Origin: Asaia sp037151935
GTDB taxonomy: Bacteria; Pseudomonadota; Alphaproteobacteria; Acetobacterales; Acetobacteraceae
Direction of reading: 5' to 3'
Assembly: GCF_051628905.1 (NCBI RefSeq)
Contig: NZ_CP157575.1
Span: 2,790,001-2,854,000, forward strand
DNA length: 64,000 nt
Below are positions 45,285 through 55,700 of this stretch, piece by piece; the stretch's first letter is position 1, and every line of letters begins with the position of its first letter. The notes under the pieces were generated by a model. The model did not search any database. It was given only the letters and a program-made list of their open reading frames with translations, and was not told the DNA's origin. A program made the position numbers and the translations under genes.

Positions 45285-46034
45285 TCAGGGAAGTTTTGTT
45301 ACGGTAACACGGTCTTCGGCGAGCAGCGCCTGGGCCGGCTGATCATGAATCGCTGCATCCATTTCTTCGGCAATCATGTAAAAACCGTCTATTGCCAGCA
45401 ATTCGGCCTGCATGCGGGCAGCGAAAATACGCGCATTCGGCTGGCCGCCCACGCCGGCGATGGCGCGTCCGCGCAGCGCGCCATAGACATGGATCGACCC
45501 GCCAGCGACCAGCTCGGCCCCCGAGGCGACCGAGCCGATGACGACGATATCGCCCTCCAGATGCATGATGCTCTGCCCCGAGCGTATGGCGCGGTCCAGT
45601 ATCAGGGTTTCTGCGCGCTGGGCCGCCATTTCGACCGGCGCTGACGTTTCGCCTTCTGCTTCGGGAAACTCGACGGCACCACTGGCGCGTCCCCCTTCGA
45701 GGGACGCGGGCCAGTCCCATTCGGAGAGGGCTGTCCAGCTGCGATCTGCGCCCTCGATCCCGATCATGTGAATGCTGCGCTCATTCAGCGCCGCCTGAAG
45801 CGTTTCGAGCCCTTCGGCATCCTGCGCCACAAGGCCGAGATCGAGAATGACGGGGCGACCGGCGAAAAAACCGACCGAGCGGGCGATCTGGTTGTCGAGC
45901 CCCTCCAGCCAAGCGTCGAGCGGTGCCTCGGGAGACAGAACGAGCGCCAGAAAGGAGCGCCCGCGCGCCCGGATGCGCATCGGCGCTCTGGCGGGGGCGG
46001 GATCGAGATCGGCGCTTGTCGTCTGGTCTGTCAT
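45285..46034 (-). CDS. minC: Septum site-determining protein MinC
   Basis: A 249-residue FtsZ inhibitor. The N-terminal domain is about 1-105 (RGRSFLALVLSPEAPLDAWLEGL). The C-terminal beta-helix is about 140-240 (GDIVVIGSVASGAELVAGGSIHVYGALRGRAIAGVGG, ARIFAARMQAELLAIDGFY). It lies first in minC-minD-minE-yidB-like. Confidence 0.95.
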   Translation of the reverse strand: MTDQTTSADLDPAPARAPMRIRARGRSFLALVLSPEAPLDAWLEGLDNQIARSVGFFAGRPVILDLGLVAQDAEGLETLQAALNERSIHMIGIEGADRSWTALSEWDWPASLEGGRASGAVEFPEAEGETSAPVEMAAQRAETLILDRAIRSGQSIMHLEGDIVVIGSVASGAELVAGGSIHVYGALRGRAIAGVGGQPNARIFAARMQAELLAIDGFYMIAEEMDAAIHDQPAQALLAEDRVTVTKLP

Positions 46035-46132
46035 CGTCTGGAAACGCTCTGGGGGCTCATGAACGGGAATTCGGTCGGTCTGGCTATGCAGCTCTCTTGC
46101 TTCGCCACGGGGCAGACGCTTAAGAATGCAGG

Positions 46133-46801
46133 ATGCGCATTCTGTACCATCTGCCGCTCTCGCCGCAAAGCCGTCAGGTCAGGCTTGTTCTCGCTGAGAA
46201 ACGGTTACCCTACGAACCCAAGACCGAAAAAATCTGGGAAAACCGCCCGGAATATCTCGCGCTCAACCCCGCGGGTGATGTGCCGCTGCTCGTCGAAGAG
46301 AACGGGCTGTCGATTCCCAATGCCTGGGTGATCTGCGAATATCTCGAAGAGGCCTATCCCGATGCTCCGCTCATGGGGCGCACTCTGGCCGAGCGTGTCG
46401 AGGTACGTCGTCTCATGGCATGGTTCGAGGGCAAGTTCGGCCATGAGGTCTCGCGCAATCTTCTGGGTGAGAAGGTCGACAAGCGTCTGGCCGGGCGGGG
46501 TAATCCCGATGGTACGGCCTTGCGCGCGGGCTATGCCAATATGCGCTTTCACCTCGATTATATCGGCTGGCTGGCAGAAACGCGCTCATGGCTTGCAGGC
46601 AACATGCTGTCGATTGCCGATTTTGCGGCGGCGGCGCATCTCTCCTGCCTCGATTTCATAGGCGATATCGACTGGTCCAAGGCGCCTGCCGCCAAGGACT
46701 GGTATGCCCGCATGAAATCCCGCCCCAGCTTTCGATCGCTGCTCAACGACCGTGTGAACGGGTTCAACCCGCCTGCGCATTACGCCGATCTGGATTTCTG
46801 A
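46133..46801 (+). CDS. Glutathione S-transferase
   Basis: A 222-residue GST fold. The thioredoxin-like N-terminal domain has YHLPLSPQSRQVRLVLAEKRL, NPAGDVPLLV and the cis-Pro region, and ENGLSIPNAWVICEYLEE is the gamma-Glu site. The helical C-terminal domain includes MLSIADFAAAAHLSCLDFIGDI (N-capping box S-x-x-D). It ends one base before the next ATG, so the two form an operon. Substrate unknown. Confidence 0.92.
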   Translation: MRILYHLPLSPQSRQVRLVLAEKRLPYEPKTEKIWENRPEYLALNPAGDVPLLVEENGLSIPNAWVICEYLEEAYPDAPLMGRTLAERVEVRRLMAWFEGKFGHEVSRNLLGEKVDKRLAGRGNPDGTALRAGYANMRFHLDYIGWLAETRSWLAGNMLSIADFAAAAHLSCLDFIGDIDWSKAPAAKDWYARMKSRPSFRSLLNDRVNGFNPPAHYADLDF

Positions 46802-47980
46802 ATGACCAAGATTTTCGATGCCATCGTTCTCGGGGCCGGTGCTGCCGGGCTGATGGCGGCTGCCACGGCGCGCAGGGGCGGAGCGTCCGTGCTCGTGCTC
46901 GATCATTCGGCAGAAGCCGGGCGCAAGATCCTGATTTCGGGCGGCGGGCGCTGCAATTTCACCAATCTCGGCGCGAAGGCCGATAATTTCCTCTCGGCCA
47001 ACCGCCACTTCATGCGCTCGGCGCTGGCGGGCTATACGCCGCGCGATTTTCTGGCTCTGGTAGAGCGGCACGGTATTGCGTGGGAAGAAAAAGCCGAAGG
47101 GCAGCTCTTCTGCGCCAATTCGGCCCGCGAGATCGTCTCGTTGCTCCTGCGTGAGGCCGAAGGGTGCGAGATGCGCTTCAATACAGCCATCCGCAATGTG
47201 ACCAGAGGCGATGTGTTTCACGTCCAGACCGATGCGGGTGAATTCAGCGCCCGCAACGTCGTGCTTGCCACGGGTGGCTTGTCCATACCCAAGCTGGGGG
47301 CCAGCGATCTGTCGCTGCGTCTTGCGCGTCAGTTCGGCTTGTCCGTCGTGCCGACCGTGCCGGGCCTCGTGCCGCTGACACTCGAGACACCTTTGCCAGA
47401 ACTGGCCGGGGTGTCGCTGCCGGTGCGTGCCAGCATGGGCAAGATCGGGTTTGCCGACGGGATGGTCTTCACCCATCGTGGCATTTCCGGCCCTGCCATC
47501 TTGCAGATTTCCTCCTATCAGGACGGCCCGCTCGATGCGCCGCTGATCGACATGCTGCCGGGTCAGGATGCGAAGGAGGCGCTCGGGGCCATCAAGAAGG
47601 CACGGCCGCGCGCCGAACCACCGTCGCTTTTGCAGGATCTGCCCCAGCGTCTGGCGCGTCATATTGCCGAGAACACGCTCTCCGACCTGACCTGCACGCT
47701 GGCCAATCTGCCGGACAAGCGTATTGCGTCTGTGGCGGCGCAAATCTCCGCCTGGAAGCCAAGGCTGTCGGGCACTGAAGGTTATGCCAAGGCCGAGGTG
47801 ATGAAGGGCGGCATCGACACGCGTATGCTGTCTTCCAAGACCATGGAAGCGCGTGACGTGCCGGGATTGTTCGCTATCGGCGAGGCGGTGGATGTAACGG
47901 GCTGGCTTGGCGGGTATAATTTCCAGTGGGCATGGTCGAGCGGTGTTGCGGCAGGCAAGGCGATTGCCGGGAGGCACTGA
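46802..47980 (+). CDS. BaiN/HI0933-type FAD-dependent oxidoreductase
   Basis: A 392-residue flavoprotein. It has the dinucleotide fold AIVLGAGAAGLMAAATARR, then the HI0933 signature GRKILISGGGRCNFTN and the C-terminal PGLFAIGEAVDVTGWLGGYNFQWAWSSGVAAG. The substrate of this widespread family is not settled. It is co-transcribed with the GST gene. Confidence 0.93.
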   Translation: MTKIFDAIVLGAGAAGLMAAATARRGGASVLVLDHSAEAGRKILISGGGRCNFTNLGAKADNFLSANRHFMRSALAGYTPRDFLALVERHGIAWEEKAEGQLFCANSAREIVSLLLREAEGCEMRFNTAIRNVTRGDVFHVQTDAGEFSARNVVLATGGLSIPKLGASDLSLRLARQFGLSVVPTVPGLVPLTLETPLPELAGVSLPVRASMGKIGFADGMVFTHRGISGPAILQISSYQDGPLDAPLIDMLPGQDAKEALGAIKKARPRAEPPSLLQDLPQRLARHIAENTLSDLTCTLANLPDKRIASVAAQISAWKPRLSGTEGYAKAEVMKGGIDTRMLSSKTMEARDVPGLFAIGEAVDVTGWLGGYNFQWAWSSGVAAGKAIAGRH

Positions 47981-48086
47981 GCGTCTGACACCTCGGGTTT
48001 TCGAACCGCTCCTGTCCTGATACGTCTTGAGCCCACGCTCATTCAAAGGCCGCCGCAACGCGGCCTCGTCTCAGGAGGTCGATTTC

Positions 48087-48623
48087 ATGACTCTTTGCGT
48101 GGCCATTCTCGCAACCGATGGTGTCGAGGAATGCGAACTCGTCCAACCGCGTCAGGCGCTCGAGAGTGCCGGTATCAGGACCCTGCTCGTTTCTCCCGTG
48201 AAGAGCGAGATCCAGGCGATGGAGGGCGACGTCACGCCTGTGTCGCGTCACAAGGTCGATGCGACGATCGGCGCTGCCGCCGATATGGAGCTGGCCGGTA
48301 TCGTCCTGCCGGGTGGTACCACCAATCCCGACAAACTGCGCATCGACGAGGCGGCGATCGCCTTTCTTCGTGGTTTCGTGGCTGAGGGCAAGCCGATCGC
48401 CAGCATCTGTCATGGTGCCTGGACATTGATCGAAGCCGGTGGCGTCAAGGGGCGCAGCCTCACCTCATGGCCCTCACTTCAGACCGACCTGCTCAATGCA
48501 GGCGCAAACTGGATGGATCGTGAGGTCGTGATCGACGGCAATCTGGTGAGTTCGCGTTGCCCTGACGACCTGCCCGCTTTCTGCGCGGCGGTAGTGGCGC
48601 AATATCGTGACAAAACTGCCTGA
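48087..48623 (+). CDS. DJ-1/PfpI family protein
   Basis: A 178-residue class I glutamine amidotransferase-like protein of the PfpI/YhbO type. The nucleophile elbow is ASICHGAWTLIEAG (Cys with His), and the acid Glu is in DGVEECELV near residue 14. ATG 48087 has AGGAGG eight bases before; the upstream frame is non-coding. Family members act as chaperones, deglycases (disputed) or stress proteins. It stands alone. Confidence 0.93.
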   Translation: MTLCVAILATDGVEECELVQPRQALESAGIRTLLVSPVKSEIQAMEGDVTPVSRHKVDATIGAAADMELAGIVLPGGTTNPDKLRIDEAAIAFLRGFVAEGKPIASICHGAWTLIEAGGVKGRSLTSWPSLQTDLLNAGANWMDREVVIDGNLVSSRCPDDLPAFCAAVVAQYRDKTA

Positions 48624-48717
48624 AAACCGCCTTCATTCTCGGTCGTTCTTCGCAACGAAGAGGTCCGAACCGATCCGAGCGGTCGGATGCCGGACCCCAA
48701 GCAGAAAAGGGATTATC

Positions 48718-48969
48718 ATGACGTCTTCGACATCGTTTCGCTGTTCCGCCCGCCTTCTAGGCGGTCTGGCCGGGTTGATGCTGCTCGCTGCCTGCGAAGG
48801 CACCGCAGCGCCTGGCCCGACGCCGCCAGGTATGCAGGTGGTGGGCTATGGATACACTTGCAAGGCGGGCATCTATACCTGCAAGATGCCGACGCAGGTG
48901 CCGCTCGGCAATCCGTGCTCCTGCCCCGGTATCGGTGCCGCTTCCTACGGAAACATCCACCAGCCCTGA
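48718..48969 (+). CDS. Small cysteine-containing lipoprotein
   Basis: An 83-residue predicted lipoprotein. A hydrophobic signal with lipobox LLAAC (Cys26) is followed by a Pro-rich linker, then YTCKAGIYTCKMP and NPCSCPG, giving four Cys in two CxxxxxxC/CxC pairs. This suggests disulfide or metal binding in the envelope. No function recognised. Confidence 0.7.
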   Translation: MTSSTSFRCSARLLGGLAGLMLLAACEGTAAPGPTPPGMQVVGYGYTCKAGIYTCKMPTQVPLGNPCSCPGIGAASYGNIHQP

Positions 48970-49085
48970 CAATCGCTGCTGATGGCGTTGTTCTGACGAC
49001 GTTCGACTGAAGGGGAGGGCGTCGCGAAACGCCTTTCGCTATTCCTATTTTGTTCTTATAGAGAGGGCAGAATACGGAGCCCGAA

Positions 49086-50318
49086 TTGTCGCAGGATTTC
49101 TTCAGTTTTTTCCCCTGGCTCGTGTCCGTTCTGGCACTGGCCGTAGCGGTCTTTCTCTGGTCACGCCTGTCGCGGCGCGGGACGGATCGCGATCTCCTTT
49201 CGCGCATCTATGTGCTGCTGGAGCGTGAGGCAGCAGAGCGCGGCGCCGATCTCGATTTTCAGCGCAAGGCGCTGGTCGAGACCGAGCGTGCGCTGGGCGC
49301 ACGGCTTGACCAGCAGCGCATCGATACGAGCGACCGTCTGGCGAATCTGAGCCATCGTCTGGGTCAGGAACTGGCCGAAACGAGGCTCGCCCAGTCGGAA
49401 ATGCTGCGCGACATGATGCGCGAAAATGCCGAGCAGCTCGCCCAGATCAAGGCCTCGGTCAGCGAGCAGCTTCACGTCACTGTCGAAAAACAGATGCAGA
49501 CCTCTTTTCAGCGCGTGGTTGAACAGTTTTCTGCCATGCAGAAAGCCATTGGCGAGGTCTCTGCCGTGACGGCGCAGATCGGCGATCTCAAAAGGCTGTT
49601 CGGCAACGTCAAAACCCGTGGCGGCTGGGGTGAGGCGCAGCTGCGCGCCATTCTCGACGATATTCTGCCTGCTGGGTCGTATGACAGCAATTTCCGCGTG
49701 GGCGACAGCACCGAGGCAGTGGAATTCGCGCTGCGTATGCCCGTGCGCAGTGCCGTGCCGCCGCGTCTTGCCATAGACAGCAAATTCCCTACCGAGGCCT
49801 ATGAGCGCCTGCTCGATGCGGTCGACCGTACCGATCAGGCGGCCGAGCGCATTGCCCGACGTGCGCTGGATAATGCCGTGCGGCTGGAGGCGCGCAAGAT
49901 CAGTGAAAAATACATCCAGCCGCCGATTACGGTCGAATTTGCCGTGCTCTATCTGCCGACAGACGGGCTCTATATGGAAGTGGCGCGTATTCCGGGGCTG
50001 ATCGACGAGATCGGTCGGCTGCATCGTGTAATCATCATGGGTCCGTCTCTCATGCCGGCGCTGCTGCGCACCGTTCATCTCGGATATGTGACTTTGGCGC
50101 TCGAAGAGCGCACCGATGCCATCGCGCGCCTGCTCGGGCTGACGCGGCAGGAAATGCTGCGCATGGATGGCGTACTTGAAAAACTCTCGCGTGGCGCTGG
50201 TGCCATGAGCAATACCATCGACGAAGCCAGAAGACGCACACGCGTTCTGGGGAGAAAACTGCGCGGTCTTGACGGGCAGGCGCCGGGCGACGACCTTGAA
50301 ACACTTGAAGAGCTTTAA
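49086..50318 (+). CDS. rmuC: DNA recombination protein RmuC
   Basis: A 410-residue protein. One N-terminal hydrophobic segment (FFPWLVSVLALAVAVFLW) is followed by a long coiled coil (about 45-150). The conserved RmuC domain starts near residue 165 (RLFGNVKTRGGWGEAQL, DSKFPTEAYERLLDAVD, ISEKYIQPPITVEFAVLYLPTDGLY). TTG 49086 follows GGAG at eight bases. In the family it suppresses inverted-repeat rearrangements. Not coupled to the following two-component genes. Confidence 0.93.
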   Translation: MSQDFFSFFPWLVSVLALAVAVFLWSRLSRRGTDRDLLSRIYVLLEREAAERGADLDFQRKALVETERALGARLDQQRIDTSDRLANLSHRLGQELAETRLAQSEMLRDMMRENAEQLAQIKASVSEQLHVTVEKQMQTSFQRVVEQFSAMQKAIGEVSAVTAQIGDLKRLFGNVKTRGGWGEAQLRAILDDILPAGSYDSNFRVGDSTEAVEFALRMPVRSAVPPRLAIDSKFPTEAYERLLDAVDRTDQAAERIARRALDNAVRLEARKISEKYIQPPITVEFAVLYLPTDGLYMEVARIPGLIDEIGRLHRVIIMGPSLMPALLRTVHLGYVTLALEERTDAIARLLGLTRQEMLRMDGVLEKLSRGAGAMSNTIDEARRRTRVLGRKLRGLDGQAPGDDLETLEEL

Positions 50319-50365
50319 GCCGAATTTACTATCGAAGCAGCAAGGGTTTGGGCAGAGATGACAGC

Positions 50366-51091
50366 ATGACACCGGATCAGAGCCTCTCTTTTGCCCCGCC
50401 TGAGGTGCCTGCCAAGGCCCGCCTGTTATTTGTCGAGGATGACGATACCCTTGCCCGTGAAGTGGTCGAGGAGCTTTCGGCACGCGGCTTTGCCGTGTCC
50501 CATGTCTCGACCGGCCAGGCGGGGCTCGAAGCGGCCATCAGCGAGTCCTACGATCTCATGGTGCTCGATCGCATGCTGCCGCTGCTCGACGGGCTCTCCG
50601 TGATCGAAAAATTGCGCAGCCAGAATGTTCAGTCTCCGGTTCTGGTGCTTTCAGCGCTCTCTGCCGTCGATGACCGCGTGACGGGTCTCAAGGCGGGGGG
50701 CGACGATTACCTGACCAAGCCTTTCGCCATGGATGAACTCGTGGCCCGTATCGAGGCGCTTTTGCGCCGTCCGAACGATACGCGTGCGACCACTTTGCGC
50801 GTCGGTCCGCTCGATATGGATCTGATCGATCGCACCGTCATGCGCGAGGGGCGCGAGATCGAGTTGCTGCCGCGCGAATTCCGTCTGCTCGAATATCTGA
50901 TGCGCCGCCCCAATCAGGTTCTGACACGCACCATGCTGCTTGAAGATGTCTGGAATTATCGCTTCATTCCCCAGACCAATCTGGTGGATGTGCATATCGG
51001 CAAGCTGAGACGCAAGGTCGATGGTACAGGCGAAACACCCCTGATCCATAGCATCAGAGGATCGGGGTTCATGCTGCGTGTCGCTCTCTGA
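50366..51091 (+). CDS. Two-component response regulator, OmpR class
   Basis: A 241-residue regulator. The receiver domain has the acidic pair EDD (24-26), phospho-acceptor Asp68 in LMVLDRMLP and Lys in YLTKPFA. A winged helix (about 150-240) ends with VDVHIGKLRRKVD and the FMLRVAL C-terminus. ATG 50366 is preferred to the TTG at 50348. It overlaps the sensor gene by 14 bases. The pair lies directly before the RND efflux operon and most likely controls it. Confidence 0.93.
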   Translation: MTPDQSLSFAPPEVPAKARLLFVEDDDTLAREVVEELSARGFAVSHVSTGQAGLEAAISESYDLMVLDRMLPLLDGLSVIEKLRSQNVQSPVLVLSALSAVDDRVTGLKAGGDDYLTKPFAMDELVARIEALLRRPNDTRATTLRVGPLDMDLIDRTVMREGREIELLPREFRLLEYLMRRPNQVLTRTMLLEDVWNYRFIPQTNLVDVHIGKLRRKVDGTGETPLIHSIRGSGFMLRVAL

Positions 51092-52505
51092 AAATTCCCG
51101 CTTCGGTATTTTTCGCACGGCGACGTTCCGGCTGACACTGGCGTTTGTCGCCGCGATCATCTGCGGCATGGTGCTGCAATTCGTGCTGCTTTTCGTGCAG
51201 ATGACGCATTTCGAGGCCGAGCGCTCGAGCGGTATCCTGCATCGCGAAGCCGATGTGCTGGTGCAGGAAACGCCGGAGCGGCTCGAATATCAGGTCCGTG
51301 AGCGTGCCTCCAACGAGCTGCGCGTCGTCATCAACTGGGTCGGGCTTTTCGACGGGCATTACCGTCATATCGCAGGCGATCTGAAGAGCTGGCCCGAGGG
51401 GCTGGTCGTCGATGGCAAGGTGCATCGCCTCACGCTTTCGCCGACCGATGACGCCCCCTATGAAATGCGGTTTCTCGCGGTCAGGGTGCCGGGCGGGCGC
51501 GTTCTGGTGCTGGCTCATTCGCTGCATCTGCTTTCCGAACTGCGCTACATGATCCGTCGCGGGGCGCTGCTCTCTGTCTTCCCCGTTGTGATGTTCGCGC
51601 TTCTGACCGGCGTGGTGCTCAGTCACCGTGCTCTGGCGCGTGTGAAAATCATGCATGAAGCCATAGATCGAATCATGCAGGGCGACGTGCATGAGCGTCT
51701 GCCCGCAGCGCGTGAGCGTGACGAGTTGGAGCGTCTGGCGGGGTCGGTCAATCGCATGCTCGACCGTCTCGAACATCTCATGGATGAGATACGCGATGTG
51801 GGTAACGACATCGCTCATGATCTGCGCACGCCGCTCTCAAGAGTAAGGGCGCGGCTCGAGCGGGCAACATCGAGCCCCCATGACGCCGATTATCTGAACT
51901 CGGTCATCGAGCGGGCAACGCTTGACCTCGACCAGTGTTTTTCGGTGATCACCGCGTTGCTGCGTATCGGTGAAATCGAGAATGGGCGCCGTCGCGCGGG
52001 CTTCGCTCAGGTCAATCTGGGCGATCTGGTGGCCGATATCGTCGATCTTTACGAGCCGATCGCCGAGACCAACGGTCTTATCTTCATCAATGCGGTCGCG
52101 CAGGAAAAGGCGGGCGCCTGCGCTGAAGCCATGACGACTTTTGGCGATCGTGATCTGCTGGTCGAGGTTCTGGCCAATCTTTTCGACAACGCCATGAAAT
52201 TCACCCCCACCGGGGGGCGCGTGACCATCTCTGCGGTGTCTGGCCCCGGCGTGATCAGGCTGCGTGTGGCCGATACCGGCATCGGCATTCCCGAGGCGGA
52301 ACGTGAAGCAGTTCTGGGGCGTTTCTATCGCTCGGATAAAAGCCGTCACGTTCCTGGTAGCGGACTCGGACTCAGTCTGGTCATGGCCATTCTCAGGCTG
52401 CACGGCGTCGATCTTGCGATTGCCGATGGCGATGGACCGGCCGAGGCGCCGGGATGTGCTTTCGAGATGGTTTTCCAGCTTTCGGTTGCGCCCGAAAGCG
52501 TTTGA
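51078..52505 (+). CDS. Two-component sensor histidine kinase, GTG start
   Basis: A 475-residue membrane kinase. There are two transmembrane helices (about 17-40 and 165-188) around a periplasmic loop of about 120 residues, then HAMP, DHp DIAHDLRTPLSRV (His247) and an HATPase with NLFDNAMKF, VADTGIGIP and GSGLGLSLVMAI. The GTG start overlaps the regulator. Signal not known; the link to an RND pump suggests envelope stress, metal or drug sensing. Confidence 0.92.
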   Translation: MSLSENSRFGIFRTATFRLTLAFVAAIICGMVLQFVLLFVQMTHFEAERSSGILHREADVLVQETPERLEYQVRERASNELRVVINWVGLFDGHYRHIAGDLKSWPEGLVVDGKVHRLTLSPTDDAPYEMRFLAVRVPGGRVLVLAHSLHLLSELRYMIRRGALLSVFPVVMFALLTGVVLSHRALARVKIMHEAIDRIMQGDVHERLPAARERDELERLAGSVNRMLDRLEHLMDEIRDVGNDIAHDLRTPLSRVRARLERATSSPHDADYLNSVIERATLDLDQCFSVITALLRIGEIENGRRRAGFAQVNLGDLVADIVDLYEPIAETNGLIFINAVAQEKAGACAEAMTTFGDRDLLVEVLANLFDNAMKFTPTGGRVTISAVSGPGVIRLRVADTGIGIPEAEREAVLGRFYRSDKSRHVPGSGLGLSLVMAILRLHGVDLAIADGDGPAEAPGCAFEMVFQLSVAPESV

Positions 52506-52567
52506 ACGTGGGGTTTTGTCTGGCCGGCGGATTCAGAGTGGCTGTTGTGACAGAGAGATGAAAGGTC

Positions 52568-52654
52568 GTTCCAGATCGGAACTTAAAAGGAAATTTCCTT
52601 GTCGCCTCCGGGCGTATTTGTATTTCTGGACGTAACAGGAAAAGGAATGTCCTT
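52568..52654. promoter_or_regulatory. Three palindromes upstream of the RND operon
   Basis: GTTCC-AGATC-GGAAC (52568-52582), AAGGAAATTTCCTT (52587-52600) and AAGGA-ATG-TCCTT (52642-52654). The last two share half-site AAGGA and lie about 55 bases apart. They sit in the 239-base gap between the sensor gene and the pump gene; no terminator is seen there. Confidence 0.5.
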
Positions 52655-52744
52655 GATGATATCGGGAAACGGATGGGGATTCCTCATGCCGGTCTATCAG
52701 CGCAGGCATCGGGCAGGTAGCGGGTCGCACCACGGGACATCTGC

Positions 52745-55700
52745 ATGAATCAGGTTGTCATCACCGCGCTGAAGCGGCCCTATACCTTCGTCGTCCTGTC
52801 CATTTTCATCGTGATTTTCGGCGTTCGCTCGGTCATCAAGACGCCGACAGACGTTTTCCCGAATATCAACATTCCGGTTGTCGCGATTGTCTGGTCCTAT
52901 CTCGGGCTCATGCCTGAGGACATGTCGGGGCGTGTCGTCTATTATTACGAACGCACCCTGACCACGACGGTCAATAATATCGAGCATATCGAGAGCGGCT
53001 CCTATTACGGTCGCGGTATCGTCAAGGTCTATTTCCAGCCCGGCACCGATACGTCCGTTGCCCAGACGCAGATCACCTCCGTTTCCCAGACCGTGATCAA
53101 GCAGCTTCCGACGGGGGCCACGCCACCGCTGATTCTGGCCTATAACGCCTCGTCGGTGCCGGTGCTGACGCTGCAGATCAACTCGGACAAGCTGAACGGT
53201 TCCGAGCTGTACAACATGGCCTCGAATCTCATCAGGCCGCAGCTCATTTCCGTGCCGGGCGTGTCGATTCCTAACCCTTATGGCGGTCTTGCGCCTTACA
53301 TCACGGTCGATATCGATCCCGCCAAGCTGATGGCGCATAATCTTTCTGCGGTGGATGTCAGCACGGCGCTCAACAAGCAGAATATCGTATTGCCTGCGGG
53401 CGATCAGCGTGTCGGACCGTTCGATTACATGGTGCGCACCAACGCCCAGCCGCGTGAGGTCGAGACCTTCAACAACCTGCCGATTAAACAGGTGGGCAAT
53501 GCCGTGGTCTATTTGCGCGACGTTGCCTATGTGCATCGCGGCGGACCGCCACAGGCCAATATGGTGCTCGTGAAGGGGCGTCAGGCCGTCATGATGGTCA
53601 TCATGAAGAGCGGCGACGCCTCGACGCTGGACGTGGTTGCGGGCGTCAAGAAATTGCTGCCCCAGGTCATCGATACCCTGCCCAAGGGCACGAGCATCAA
53701 GATCCTGACCGATGCCTCGGGCTTTGTGAAAGACTCGGTCGAAGACGTCGTTCGCGAAATGATCATCGCGGCCCTCCTGACCTCTCTCGCCGTTCTGCTC
53801 TTCCTTGGGTCGTGGCGCTCGACGCTGATTGTCGCGACCTCCATCCCCCTTGCCATTCTCTGCTCGGTCATCGGGCTGAGCCTTGCCGGGCAATCGATCA
53901 ACGTCATGACGCTCGGCGGTCTTGCGCTCGCGGTCGGTATTCTCGTCGATGACGCGACCGTCATGATCGAAAATATCGATGCCCATCTCGAAATGGGCAA
54001 GGATCTGGAAATGGCCATCATCGATGCGGCCAACCAGATCGTCGTGCCGACTTTCGTCTCGACCACCTGTATCTGTATCGTCTGGCTGCCGCTCTTTGAG
54101 CTGACGGGCGTTGCGGGCTGGCTTTTCATGCCCATGGCCGAAGCCATCATCTTCGCCATGATCGCGTCGTTCATTCTGTCACGAACGCTGGTCCCGACCA
54201 TGGCCAACTGGATGCTTCCCGCCCAGGTGGCGGCGCATGAACGCGGCGATGATGGCAGGGAGCCCGGATTTTTCGGTCGCTTCCAGCGCGGCTTCGAGCG
54301 CCGGTTCACCCGTTTCCGCGAGCGCTACAAGATCGTGCTGGCTGGGCTGATCGAAGAACGCGCGAAATTCGTGCCGTTCTTCATGGCGATTTCGATTGCA
54401 TCGAGCGGGCTCTATTTCTTCGTTGGGCAGGATTTCTTTCCCGAAATCAAATCCGGCACGCTGCAATTGCATATGCGCGCGCCGATCGGCACGCGGCTGG
54501 AAGAATCGGGCAAGATTTCAGTGCTGATCGAAAAGAAGATGCATGAAGTCCTGCCGGGCCAGATCGACGCGGTGCTCAATAATTGCGGTCTGCCCTTCTC
54601 TCAGCTCAACCAGGCCTTCATCCCGACGCCAACTGTCGGCACGGAAGATTGCGACATCACGGTTTCGCTCAAGAACGATGAGAGCCCGATCGCGGAATAT
54701 CGCCGCAAGATACGTGCGGCTCTGATCGAAGCCTTCCCCGGCACCCAGATCACGTTCCAGCCTGCCGATCTGACGGCGAAAATCCTGAATTTCGGCCTTC
54801 CTGCGCCGCTCGACGTACAGGTGGTCGGGCGCGATCTCTACGGCAACTTCGCCTTTGCCAAGAAACTGCGCCGCAAGCTTGCCGCCATTCCGGGCATCAC
54901 GGACGTGTCGATCCAGCAGCCCATGACGCAGCCGACACTCAGTATCAATGCCAAGCGCAGCTTCGCTCTCGGTACGGGTATTACAGAGCAGGATATCGCG
55001 CAGAATGCGCTGGTCGCGCTGTCGGGCTCTGCCCAGGTGGGGCAGGTCTATTATCTGAATGCGTCGGGCGTGGCGCAGCTTATCGATGTGCAGACGCCCG
55101 CTAATTATCTCCAGACGCTCAACGACCTGAAAACCCTGCCGATCGATCGTGGCGACGGCAATCCGACCAATGTCCAGCCTCAGCTTCTCGGGGCACTGTC
55201 CGATATCGAGCAGACAGGTACGCCTGCTGAAGTTGCGCATTACAACATCATGCCGGTCTTCGATATCTACGCCTCGAACGAGGATCTCGATCTGGGTACG
55301 GTGGCGCGCTCGGTGCAGCGTGTGGCGGATTCGATGAGGTCGGAGCTGCCGCGTGGCTCGCATCTTGTCGTGCGCGGTCAGGCCGTCACGATGACAGATG
55401 CCTATTCGCAGCTGATCGTCGGTCTCGCGATGTCGATTACGCTGGTCTATCTGATCATCGTCGTGAATTTTCAGTCCTGGCTCGATCCGTTCGTGATCAT
55501 CACGGCTCTGCCCGGTGCGCTGGGCGGTATCGCCTGGAGCCTGTTTCTTACCCACACCTCGCTCTCGGTGCCTGCGCTCACCGGCGCCATCATGTGCATG
55601 GGTACGGCCACGGCCAACGCCATTCTGGTTGTATCGTTTGCGCGTGAGCGAATGGAGATTCATGGCGATGCGCTTAAAGCTGCTCTCGAAGCGGGCTATG

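Noticed and set aside
46586..48058. 490-codon minus-strand frame over the flavoprotein gene
   Set aside because: Shadow of the GST/BaiN operon; no start signal or domain.
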